A DNA stretch of 64,000 nucleotides. It comes from Chlamydoabsidia padenii. Its lineage: Eukaryota; Mucoromycota; Mucoromycetes; Mucorales; Cunninghamellaceae. The notes beneath the pieces were generated by a model. It did not search any database. It had not been told where the DNA came from and worked only from the letters and a program-made list of their open reading frames with translations. Location: NCBI GenBank assembly GCA_025330725.1, contig JAIWND010000014.1:186001-250000 (forward strand), in the 5' to 3' direction. Of this stretch, positions 1-10,617 are shown one piece after another. Within the stretch, counting starts at the first letter, position 1; each line of letters starts with the position of its first letter. The position numbers and the translations under genes were made by a program.

Positions 1-18
1 CGATGACTCGTTGGTGGT

Positions 19-1705
19 CTAGATCTCCAGCATTTCCAAAGGTGTAGTTACAGCCTGTTGAGAGCTATTGGATGGTGATTGAGGAGGAGTGGCCATATCC
101 AGTGAAGGTGAAAGATTGCATGAATCAGACTTGTCATCGGTAATGTTAGGTGATAAAACTGGTGTAGGGCTGTTACTGGTGCTAGAGGATCGTCGTTTCT
201 TGTCGCCGGCATCAATCAGAGGACGAGCATGTTCTCTAAAAGTCAATTTTTCATTAAAGATGCCTATCACAGTCCCTGTAGCCTTGTGTGAGATGTTGTC
301 GAGTGAGCCCACCTTGGCCGAAGCATTTATCTTGAGTGGTGCATGAATAATCTTGGTGGTGGATTCCTTGGGTTTATGATGAATGTTATCCAAGGAGCCG
401 ACCTTTGATGAGGCGTTGATTTTAAGGGGTATGTCGTAGATCTTTGTTGTTGATTGCTTGGGTTTGTGTTTGATGTTCTCCAGCGAACCTACTTTGGATG
501 TTGCATCGATCTTGAGGGGTTCGTGGAAGATCTTGGTAGTGGATTCCTTTGGTTTGTGTTTAATGTTGTCCAATGAGCCGACCTTTGACGAGGCGTTGAT
601 TTTGAGTGGTACATTGTAGATCTTGGTAGTGGATTCTTTGGGTTTGTGCTTGATATTGTCCAACGAGCCTACTTTGGATCTGGCTTCAATCTTGACTGGT
701 TCATGGAAAATCTTGGTGGTGGATTCCTTTGGTTTGTGCTTAATGTTGTCGAGTGAGCCCACTTTAGATTTTGCTTCAATCTTGACTGGTTCATGGAAGA
801 TCTTGGTGTTGGATTCCTTGGGTTTGTGTTTGATATTGTCGAGTGAGCCCACTTTGGATCTGGCTTCAATCTTGACTGGTTCATGGAAGATCTTGGTGGT
901 GGATTCCTTTGGTTTATGCTTGATGTTGTCCAACGAGCCAACTTTGGATCTGGCTTCAATCTTGAGTGGCGCGTGTAATATCTTGGTGGTGGATTCCTTG
1001 GGTTTGTGTTTGATATTGTCGAGTGAGCCCACTTTGGAAGTCGCTTCAATTTTGAGTGGTTGGTGGAAAATCTTCGTCGTGGATTCCTTGGGTTTATGCT
1101 TGATATTGTTGAGTGAGCCCACTTTGGATCGTATAACAACGCCGTCTTTTGTTGATGAAGAATGATGATCCATTTCGCCTAAAATGAGACAAAAAAAAAA
1201 AAAAAAAAGAGGGAGGTTTTCTGTTAATGATCATTATAAACATGTGTGTATGATTGACAAGCAAAATCCTCCCCATATATCCTATTTTTATACCATTCCC
1301 CCATGGTCATATCTTTATTTTTCGCCACTCCTTTTTTTCAACTGTACCTGATCCGGATCGCCGTTTCAATTTATCCACATTATCGGATTGGCCATTTTGT
1401 TGGTTATTATTGTTGATAGCAGTAGGAGAGCGCATACCAGTCGGAGAGAATACTCTATTAGGAGAGCGTATACCCAAAGGAGAAGGAATGCCGGTAGGAG
1501 AGGTGGTACGAGTAGGAGAGCCATTACTATTCGTCTTTGAAGAGATTGTTGTAGAAGACCGACGACTTGAAGAAGAGGAAGCAGAGGTAGGACTTTTTTC
1601 AGAGTCGGAAGAAGTGTTTTTGCTGGAAGACTTGGTGATTACTGTGGTTGCCTTCAAGCTTGTTTGTAGTTGTGGTCTACCATTAGCAAAAGAAGAGATA
1701 GGCAT
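19..1705 (-). CDS. Tau/MAP2/MAP4-like microtubule-associated protein with ten tubulin-binding repeats
   Basis: Two exons, 1705-1348 and 1178-19. The GT-AG intron 1347-1179 joins in phase and gives 505 residues. Residues 1-119 are Ser/Thr/Pro-rich with a run of SP motifs (SPTG, SPLG, SPNR), the type of proline-directed phosphosite that surrounds the repeats in tau. Residues 137 onward are ten tandem 30-residue repeats, each with a core like KVGSLDNIKHKP followed by a basic/hydrophobic linker ending KIEA or KINA. The tenth repeat diverges and continues into KLTFREHARP, matching the end of the last tau/MAP2/MAP4 repeat (KLTFREN). That match argues for true family membership rather than chance similarity. 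Metazoan tau-family proteins bind along the microtubule lattice and stabilise it; here that role is inferred. Metazoan members have 3-5 repeats with a GGG stretch, replaced here by KES. The start is the first ATG of the open frame; a 5' non-coding exon cannot be excluded. Confidence 0.88.
229..1128 (-). repeat. Ten tandem 90-bp coding repeats (tubulin-binding repeat array)
   Basis: Ten direct repeats with exact 90-bp spacing and no indels encode the 30-residue tubulin-binding units. Units 2-5 are nearly identical at protein level, while the first and last three differ more. This is the pattern expected of array growth by unequal exchange in the middle. The tenth unit keeps the ancestral-looking C-terminal boundary. 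Confidence 0.9.
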
Positions 1706-2364
1706 GTCGGTGAGAGAGGATGTATTCCAACAGATAAAGATATATATATATATTATTTATATATAAAGTAAATGGAGAGCGATGGGGGTAGGGGAGAGTG
1801 AGAGTGTGAGAGAAAAGGGAAAGAAAGAGAGGGAAATTAAATTTGGTAGGGTGTTTTTTTTATTGTAATATCCTACAGTGAGACAAAAAAAAAAGTGTTG
1901 ATTTTTGTACAACAAAAAAAAAGGGTAGTTAGTATATCTTTTACATCATGACGACCACTGTTGTATACTAACAACACCATATCTTCTAACCATAGTGTCC
2001 TTACCATAAGCCATTGAGTATCCGGTTCTTCATCATCAGGTTTACTTCAAGTTCGGTATTAGTCACATTGGTAGTATTCAAGCTGAGCCAACCCTAGTAT
2101 CACGTCCACCAGCAGATATGATATACAGCATATATGTAAAGAAGTAAGTAATCTATTATTATTAGTCTCCGTAAACTTGATAGTTTCTCATCCTACTCCT
2201 CTTTTCTTATTTACCAGTTGATACGGATGCCTTGTTGTCCCACATACATCCATTAATAGCCAGGAGATTTGTTGATTATGGCACTGCGCGATCTAGACCC
2301 TGACAAGCCAAGTGGTGGAGTTTGTATCAGGGAGGCGTGATGATCTACACACACACACACACTT

Positions 2365-2402
<38 letters not shown>

Positions 2403-2977
2403 TCAGTTCGTACACAGGGATATTGGAGTTACTTTTACCTGAGTAAGATTAGACTTGTTCGACAATGACGAATAGATCTTGCCATAGAATGTCACTGAGT
2501 AATTGAGACAGCCAAACTAATAAAGACAATATAGTTAAGGAGAGTTCAAGTGATGAGTCAATCAATCTGCCAAAAGGCAATAATTCATTATGACTTACGT
2601 AGCCCCGTCGTAAGGTAAAAGTATATCCATAATTGTTGTTTAATGTCAGAATGATGTTGCTTGTGAATCGTAAAGTTGAGAGGAATGTGGGAAACAAAGA
2701 GGGCAACCCAATGCAATCAACCAAGTTAAATCAATTTTCGGAATTTAAAAATGTCATTTCCTTTTCTATCGCTGCCCACACAAAGTTGGAGTACTATGTA
2801 TTTATCATAAAAACGCTTTTATTGTCCCATATAAATCATATAGAGTATATATAATAACAGCTACACTAATAAGATTAATAAGGGAAAGGGTTTAAAACAA
2901 AATAAAAAGAGGTCAAAAACAAAAAAAAACACCTATACAGTAATAAGTTCGCCAATGCCAGTGGTTTCCTGTCCATT
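1706..2977. other. Intergenic: upstream of the tau-like gene, downstream of eEF2
   Basis: No supported gene. The region holds an AT-repeat near 1738-1765, A-rich runs, a CA repeat followed by a 35-nt poly-A at 2366-2400, and an AATAAA-type sequence on the minus strand near 2817-2823 that could serve as the eEF2 poly(A) signal. A 91-codon minus-strand ORF (2449-2724) has no recognisable similarity and biased hydrophobic content. Confidence 0.6.
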
Positions 2978-5900
2978 TCAAAGCTTGTCGTAATACTTAT
3001 CCAAACCAGGAATATCTTCCACCAAGCCTTTTCGTTTGCGCACAGCTCTAACAATGTCGTAGACTATATGGATATACAAAAGATTAGTTCGTAGTACCTT
3101 CTTCCTTTTTATCAACATACCCTTGTTTCCAGCAATGAGAGGATCACCAGGCATAGGTTGCCAATGATCAAAGACAGCTTGAGGGAAGGCTTGACCAGAA
3201 GTAGCAGCACGGAGATCAGTGTTGAAACCAAAAGATTCGTTGACGGGCAAGTAGGCCTTGATGTTCATCATAGGGGTACCAGGACGCTGTTCCTCGGAGC
3301 AGACGAGACCACGACGTCTGTTGAGCACAGAGTAGATTCCACCAATAGAAGATTCAGGACATTGGATTTCCACCAGATACATTGGTTCTTGAATGCCAGG
3401 CTGAGCTGTTAGTACCGAGGCATAAATGACACGGCGACAGGTTGGGATGATTTGGCCACCTCCACGATGGATAGCATCAGCATGTAAAGCGACATCGAGA
3501 ATGTTGAATCGACAGCCTCGTAGGTTTTCTTCAGCCAAAGGTCCTTCTTTAGTAGCCCATTGGAAGGCAGCAACACAAGAGTCTTTGATTTCATTCAGGT
3601 ATTGGACGGCCTTGGTAGTATCCACCAACTTGAAAAAAAAAAAAAAAAAGTTGAGTACATCAGTCCCCCCCCCTTTTTTTTTTTTTTTTGAACTTACCAA
3701 GTTAGCACCCGTTGCTTCAGGACCAAAGCACCAAATCTTCCGAGCATCATTAACATCCCATCCATACTTTTCAGCCAGCTCACGCGCCCGGACCTTAAAG
3801 TCATCCCGAGGAGCGATTTCACCTTTTTCAATAGCCAAAGACAGTTCTTCAACAAGAGGACCAGCACGCATAAAGATACGATTGTGTTTGTTGGGGGATT
3901 TGGACAGACAAGTCATGGAAGATTCACTATTGACGGTCTCACGGTATTGGACCACAGGATCACCCTTCTTCAATGGCACACCAGCATGGTCTTCTTCCAG
4001 ATCCTTGAGACAGATTTCCAAATGCAGTTCACCAGCACCCGCCACGATATGTTCGCCCGATTCGTTGGTCAATGTCAGCACACAAGGATCCGACTTGGCT
4101 AATCGTTTGAGACCTTCCACCAACTTTGGTAGATCGTTTGCATTCTTCACATCTACTGCCACTTGCACGACAGGAGACACCGAGAATTTCATCACCTTCA
4201 TGTTATGAGCCACTTCAGAAGTCGAGATGGTACCAGATTTCACCAAGAATTGATCGACACCGACAAGACCGACGATATTACCAGCAGGACAATCATCAAT
4301 GGCTTCAATGTAACGACCCATCATCAGGACAGTACGTTGAATGGACTTTATGGACAGATCGGACTTGCCACCAGGGCGATAATTGGGACCCATGATTCGT
4401 ACCTTGAGACCAGCGCGCGCGGTACCCGAGAAAACCCGACCAAAAGCATAGAAGCGACCTTTATCCGAGGTAGGCACCATCTTGGAGACATATAACATAA
4501 GAGGAGCATTTGGATCACACTTTCGAATACCCACCGCACATTCATCATCAGGAGGACCTTCATACAAGTTGGATACACGGTATGCTTGAGCAGTGACTGG
4601 AGAAGGCAGATGGATACAAATCATTTCCAACAAAGCATCACCACAAGGCAGGAATTTACGCATAACCACCTTGAGGAGAGGTTTACCTTCGAGATCCTTT
4701 TCGTCGGGTTTGAGGACAATGTTCAATTTGGAGAGTAGAGTGGCAGTTTGTTCCTTTTTAAAGTTCATCACACTGTCAAAGATCTTGTAGATTGGATCCA
4801 GGACAAACATGTTAAAGGCACGTTCGAGATTGTTACCATCAGCATCAGTAGAGCGAGAAGACCATTTCTTGGTTTTCGGATTAAAAAAGTTTTCACCCCA
4901 GAGCTTTTCCATCATACGTTGCCTGTCGACCCCAAACTTTTGAGAGTACCGGATAGCAAATTGACGAAGAGTAAAGCCCCAACCATGTAAACCAGAAGCA
5001 AAGGCCACAGTACCACGATCAGGATACACTTGTACATCACCAAGAGAATCATCCAAGTAGGTTGAGATGATCACATTCACCGATTCAATAGTACGAGAGA
5101 AGGCCTATATATAAAAAGTCGAGTTGGTTAATTCTTGTTCTTTTTCTTTTTTTTTTCGTATGACTTTACATTATATAGTTCCTCCTTTCCAAGTTGTAAT
5201 TCTAGTAAAGCACGATCCATCTTGTTAATGACGAGAATAGGCTTGATTCGTTCAGTCAAGGCTTGACGTAGAACAGTTTCAGTTTGGACACATACACCTT
5301 CAATACAATCAACCACGACCAGAGCACCATCAGTAACACGAAGAGCTGCAGTCACTTCTGAGGAGAAGTCAACATGACCAGGAGAGTCAATGAGATTGAT
5401 CAAAAAAGAATGGCCATCCGTCTTTTGATTCTTGATTTCCTTAATATCATCAGGTGATTCCAAAGCAAAGTACATGGAAATAGCAGTTGACTTGATAGTA
5501 ATCCCACGGTCTTGTTCATCTTGACGAGTATCGGTAAATCGCATGTCACCAGCACGACCAGCAGAGATAATACCAGCCTTTGATACCAGTGAATCCGTCA
5601 AAGTGGACTTGCCATGATCAACGTGAGCAATCACAGACATGTTTCGTACATTGGTAGTACGATTCTATTAACAAAGAAGTGTTATGAGAAGCTAGTTGTT
5701 GTTGATGATGTTTTTGTTTACTTACCATCAAACCACGGATTTCATCAATTGTGAAATTCTATATAGTATAAAAAAAAAAAAAAGAAATGAGCAAACAAGT
5801 ACGTTTCATCTGCATATTCACACAGACAACTTTTTTTTTTTTTTTGTGTCTTTGTTCCCACGCACGACTTGTCCACCCCTTTCCCCCGCTCCATTCCCAC

Positions 5901-6121
5901 ATTGTAAAGAAGATTGTAAAAGTCATACTTACCACTATAGGACCACAAGTATATTAAAAAAAGAAACCAAACCAGTATAAAGTGCATTATGTTCATGAGG
6001 GGAACGAATGAGGAAGAGAGAGGAAGAAACAGAAAAATGAAAAAAGGGTGAGTATTTAAATCCCGCTCTTCATCACCGCCCATGCCATAACATTTTTCAT
6101 GCAGATGTCCCACTTACCCAT
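2978..6121 (-). CDS. EFT2: Translation elongation factor 2 (eEF2)
   Basis: GTPase that drives ribosomal translocation. Seven coding exons: 6121-6118, 5934-5933, 5758-5726, 5664-5170, 5104-3698, 3628-3121 and 3063-2978. They sum to 2535 nt, or 844 residues, against about 842 for fungal eEF2. Visible landmarks are the N-terminus [13 protein letters not shown], the G1 motif AHVDHGKST (residues 26-34), the switch I segment DRGITIK, DSPGHVD (G3), NKMD (G4), and the diphthamide loop DAIHRGGGQ with the modified His at 701. The C-terminus ends KYYDKL. The second exon is only 2 nt (TG), needed to restore the Val2 codon. The first coding exon is 4 nt. The fifth intron (3697-3629) is nearly a pure poly-A/poly-T hairpin. 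The gene is the housekeeping copy by completeness; no second copy is in the window. Confidence 0.96.
5933..5934 (-). other. 2-nt micro-exon of eEF2
   Basis: The dinucleotide TG is flanked by CTATAG (acceptor) and GTAAGTATG (donor). The upstream exon ends ATGG before GTAAGTGGG and the downstream exon starts AATTTCACA. Only inclusion of TG gives ATG GTG AAT TTC, the invariant MVNF start. Direct joining of the outer exons gives a stop after five codons. Splicing the first intron (6117-5935) first would rebuild a strong ATGGTG|GTAAGT donor, so stepwise removal is plausible. Confidence 0.8.
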
Positions 6122-7261
6122 TTTATGCTAGATGACCAAAGAAAGAGAGAGTTGATTGTAAAAAAAAAAAAAAAAGAAGAGGTTGTTTGAAAAGATAAAG
6201 AAAGAGAAAGAAAGAAGAAAGAAAAAGATTTTTTTCATACAAATTTTTTTTTTCTCATGGTCATTTATGTGTCTTTTTTTAGGCGTGCCTGGGCTGCATT
6301 TTAGGGATGACTGTCCATTATCATATACCTACCGCAGTTCAAACTAAATCAAGTGCAATACTTGATTTATCAAGAACTAGTATCAATCGATCAGATTTAC
6401 CATCCACTACTTGTTAGACCATTATTCTTCATTCATTCATTAAAGAAACCGTGGTGTAAAACGCCAAAAGACGGTTTGGTTCGATCCCACACTATTGACA
6501 CAGTTCTCACCTGATCTTTTTCTCGAAAAGTGAAAGACAAAAAAAAAACTCACACACACCTATACCAAATGTCACAGTTAAATGTAAACAATGCAATGTG
6601 TGTACAAAATCAAAACATCATAAATATAAAAAGGTTGTCAGTGAACTAGTCAATACAAACAGTTTCTTTATTAACTAATCATTAAGGGTAGTCGGTAAAA
6701 TAACAACGTATGATATTAAATATAATAGTACTAATGTAATGGTTGGTGTGACACTATATGAGTGAGTATATGTTTTGTGAGAGGAAGAGGGGTGAAGAAG
6801 ACTATACTATTTAGACGATGGCACAGACTATTTTGTCGACGAAGGAAGGACACTGCGGTATATTGTAACGGGATAGCGCTTGCTGGAATATCCCGCTTCT
6901 TGAAGTTCAGGTGATCATCGTATTGTCGTCCATATAATCCCCGTCCGCTTTGTGTTTATATATTCCATGTCAGGCGTACTGTTGGTCCTTGCTGAAACAA
7001 ACATCTATGATTGGCAGATGCGAGAAGTAAGAGCCAGAGCAAAATAAGCTTTTTTGTTAGTATCGGAATTTCAATTTACATATATAAAAAAAGGAAGCAT
7101 AACACACATCACGTGAATCATTTTTACCTTTCCAGCAAATATCGACAGTACCTAGATTGTTCGTATAATCAAACCCCGCCAAGCATTGAATTGATAGACC
7201 ATGTTTATAATTTGTGTTTATTGTATTTATTATCCACTAATAATCAACTATCTAATTGGAC
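6122..7261. promoter_or_regulatory. Intergenic: eEF2 promoter/5' leader and coatomer delta 3' region
   Basis: No ORF or RNA gene recognised. The minus-strand leader just upstream of the eEF2 ATG is pyrimidine-rich (CAACTCTCTCTTTC), reminiscent of leaders of highly expressed translation genes. A copy of the recurrent ATCCCGC motif lies at about 6885-6893. A TATA box could not be assigned with confidence. Confidence 0.4.
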
Positions 7262-9453
7262 TTAACCCACCGTATATTCATCAGATGTGAGAAGGATTTC
7301 CTTGGAGAAGATACATGTTGATTGTGATTCCAAATTCTGTATATCCAGGACATCCACACCACAGATCAATTTGTCAGATACAAAGCTTGCCATCACCGGG
7401 AAGAACCCGCTTGCCTCCGCGCCAGGAAGAGTACATTCGAGTAAGCCTGTCTTGTTATTGCTGTTGATCACTGGTAATTGCCATTCGAGCACCCGACGTT
7501 GTCGATCCACAAAGTAAGATCCATCCACCTGATGTACTGTAGCCGATGGTTCCCCACTATATAAAAAAAAAGCCGATTAGGTTATACAGTATGGCCCGGG
7601 GGGTTGTTGTTATAAACTTACGGAAGAGGAATGGCAATAATCACATCGCGAAGTTCCAAATGATCGGCTTCTAATACATATTCAATATTCACATCACAAG
7701 TTCCATTATCGGCAGGAGAAGGCCAGCAAGTAACTATTAAAAAAAAAAAAGGAAATCAGATTAGATTAGAGGGGAGGATTTGTTTTCCTACTTACTTGAT
7801 AATGGCACGGCAGTTTCATCATGAGAAGAGTATTTCCACCTAACCACTTCCAAGTTTTGATTTACAGGGAAAGCCCGAGTAGTATCCCGCATTTGTACTG
7901 CCTTTTCGTTCTTGAATACATTCTTGTCTACATTCGGATGAGTCTATAATAAGGATGGAAGGAGAGAGGGAGTATCTGTTAGTATCTGTTTGATTCAATC
8001 CTATATATATATATATATATATACATGTAGTATGCTTACCTTGAATTGAATGGCAGGATCATCGGCAGCATCAAGTGTTAATCGGATCCGACCCATGGAA
8101 GGATCACTGACCTTTAGAGTAAGAACACCTTTGACTTCCAATTGTTCGAGTTCACCTTCTTGATTAGCCATCATTGATACCCTTTCCTCGATTGATACAT
8201 GGACACTAAATCCAAAAAGTATAATAAAAACAAGTTTAGTGCAATCTTTCCCGTCATATAGCTTGATTCCTTTTTACCTTTCTTGATTGATATTAGGTTT
8301 CTGATGTTGATTTGTAGATTGTGCAGACCGTAAAAGAGGTTCCTCCACTTCGGTCTTGATGGCTTCAAATAAATCTGCTGTTTTCTGCTTACGCCCTAAT
8401 TGCATTCCTTTCGCTTTTGATGTCGAGGATGGTGTAGAGGATCGGCTATGATCACATCCAGATCATAAAATAAAAAGATCAGTATTTCGCTAGTCATTCT
8501 TCCAAGTTGTTTGATGTTTCATACCTGCTATAAGACGATACTTCCACCATTGATTGAGCTGATGGTTCTATAGAAGGAGAGTATCGACCACCCATACCGT
8601 TGCTGCTGTTGCTGTAGTTACCTTGCATAAACCCTTGACCCCGTTTGAGTGCTTCCATTCGTTGAAGATCGAATTGTTTCGCCCGTCGTTTGAGTTCTTC
8701 TTTAGCTTCACGTTCCTTGTTCTATATGTATAAAAAAGAGATTAGTTTAGTCAAGTGTGATCATAATAGCCTACATCCTTTTTTTTTTTTTCGACTTACC
8801 TTGGCAATGGCTTCCTGAATCTTTTCTTCGTGGCTTTCCATTTCAATGTTGTTCTTGACTTGAGATAGGTTGACATTATCCCGATAGCCTTCAGAAATGA
8901 TTTCATCAAATGCAAATAAAAGGTCAAAGGAGTTGTTGAGAATATCGCGTTCATCACAAGAACGACACATGTCAGTCACCACACGAGCAAACAGGTGGAG
9001 TGATTCAATGTCTTGTAAAATGTTGGACTACAGAGGGGAAAACAATAAAGTAAAGATGAGCAAAACATTGCTTCCCTAGGTTTTCTATTTACTTACCTGT
9101 CGGTTTGTGATGAGTACCATAAAGAGATCTTCGAGGGGTTGATAGACATAACGTACGTGTTCAGTTTCGACAGTTGTATGTTGGTGGCCGGTGCTCGTGA
9201 GTTTAGGGAAGGAGGCAAGTAAACCTTCGATGCGAGATCGTTGCATTTCATGGAATTGACGTGATAGGATCACTATGTAAAAGACATGGCATAATTAGTG
9301 AATCTTCTTTCGATGACTTGGTATTGTTCTTACCTTTGCCACTTTTGGAGACAATAGAAGCAGCTAAAACAACCTTTATATAAAACATTCATCGTTAGTA
9401 TACTTTGTTGGGTTAGTAAGGATATTGGAATAACTTTTTGATTGTTTTACCAT
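7262..9453 (-). CDS. RET2: Coatomer subunit delta (delta-COP)
   Basis: Subunit of the COPI coat (F-subcomplex) for Golgi-to-ER retrieval. Ten exons: 9453-9451, 9373-9334, 9272-9097, 9027-8800, 8721-8525, 8445-8278, 8205-8040, 7943-7796, 7733-7622 and 7556-7262. They total 1533 nt, or 510 residues, the usual length of the family. The N-terminus is a longin-like domain ([20 protein letters not shown], then [12 protein letters not shown]). A charged linker ([16 protein letters not shown]) leads to a C-terminal mu-homology domain that includes [29 protein letters not shown] and ITCWPSP. The first coding exon is just the ATG, so translation start and splice donor overlap. It faces the sirtuin gene across a 428-bp divergent promoter. 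The p24 cargo receptor 3 kb away acts in the same pathway. Confidence 0.95.
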
Positions 9454-9881
9454 ATTGTATGTGTGGAGGAAAAAGAGTAGGAAAGAGAAGAAAGAGAGAG
9501 ACAAAAGGAAAGCCTGAAATAGCCAACCGCGTCGGGAATTGAATATATGATGTCGAACCAACGACAACCAACCACTTGGAGGTCAGAGAGACAAAGACCC
9601 TGAAAATTCCAATTAGGTACTTGAGGCTTTTTGATGATCATGCATCTCAATCCAATTGATTCAAACTACTTTCATAAAGAAGAGTCCTTACTACTACAGG
9701 GCAAGGGAAACACTGTAACAAGAAGAAGGGAAATGTGTGTATGTGACTTGTCTGGAATTGAAAAACCCGACATGGAAAAATAAAAAAAAAAAAAAAAAAA
9801 AAGTACCTCCTCCCTCTTTTCTCTCTCTCTACTTTTTCTTTTTTTTTTTTTTTTTTTTTTCTTTGACACAAACACACAACA
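9454..9881. promoter_or_regulatory. Divergent promoter between delta-COP and sirtuin genes
   Basis: The 428-bp gap between two start codons on opposite strands. It contains a poly-A tract (about 9782-9802), a CT-rich stretch and a poly-T tract (about 9839-9860) just before the sirtuin ATG. Poly-T immediately upstream of the start codon recurs at several genes in this window. No specific factor site could be named. Confidence 0.5.
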
Positions 9882-10586
9882 ATGGATTCATCTGACAAGT
9901 CAGTCAGGGAAACAACTGGGACAACAAATATGACGACGTTGAAACGATACACAAACGACGAACAGGGCCAGAAACAACCCAGTGACTATTGCAACGACAC
10001 GACTGAAGATCGCTCCTCTCTAACAAAACGGGTCAAACTGGATCAAGATTCACAAGGTAAAGTCATCTTGATGTTAAGATAAAGACTGTTTTATATTTTT
10101 GACGTGGGGAGAGTTGGAAAGAGGGCTATGGGGATGGAATGTCATTAACTGGGAAGGATGCAGTAAAAAAACCACCTCTCCGAGAGGCACTGGGCAAATT
10201 GGGTTTGATTTATGCTTGTATTATGTCATCTAATCTTTTATGGATTATCTTGTCGAAATAGGCAATGGTACCGACGATCACAATCAAAACAGTGCTACAC
10301 TGAATATACCACCATCATTACCTTTGACAAACAACAGCACTACTACTCATTTGGATGGAAACCATACGGAAGAAATGGGAATCGACTGCTGGGCGGCTTC
10401 TGGTGGTGACGATGATACAGCAAGTGATGATAGTCTGGCTCCTGATTTACTTCACTCAGCTTTGCTACTGGATGATGATGTGGATGTGGAAGAATCAGAC
10501 GAAGAATCACAATATACCATACGTAAGAATATATAAATATGCATTATGTATCAATTTGGAATTCATGCATTAACGTGGATTGGCTG

Positions 10587-10617
<31 letters not shown>

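Noticed and set aside
229..1128. CRISPR-like regular array
   Set aside because: The 90-bp spacing has no unique spacers; the whole array is an open coding frame with protein-level conservation.
623..1165. Plus-strand and second minus-frame ORFs across the repeat array
   Set aside because: Antisense and frame shadows produced by the low-complexity repeats; they lack family similarity.
2449..2724. 91-codon minus-strand ORF upstream of the tau-like gene
   Set aside because: Hydrophobic but unlike any family, no splice partners, and it lies in the eEF2 3' flank.
3158..4495. Several plus-strand ORFs opposite eEF2
   Set aside because: Antisense shadows of a highly biased coding sequence.
5745..6113. 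122-codon minus ORF upstream of eEF2 exon 3
   Set aside because: It reads through both first introns, in a frame that does not connect with eEF2.
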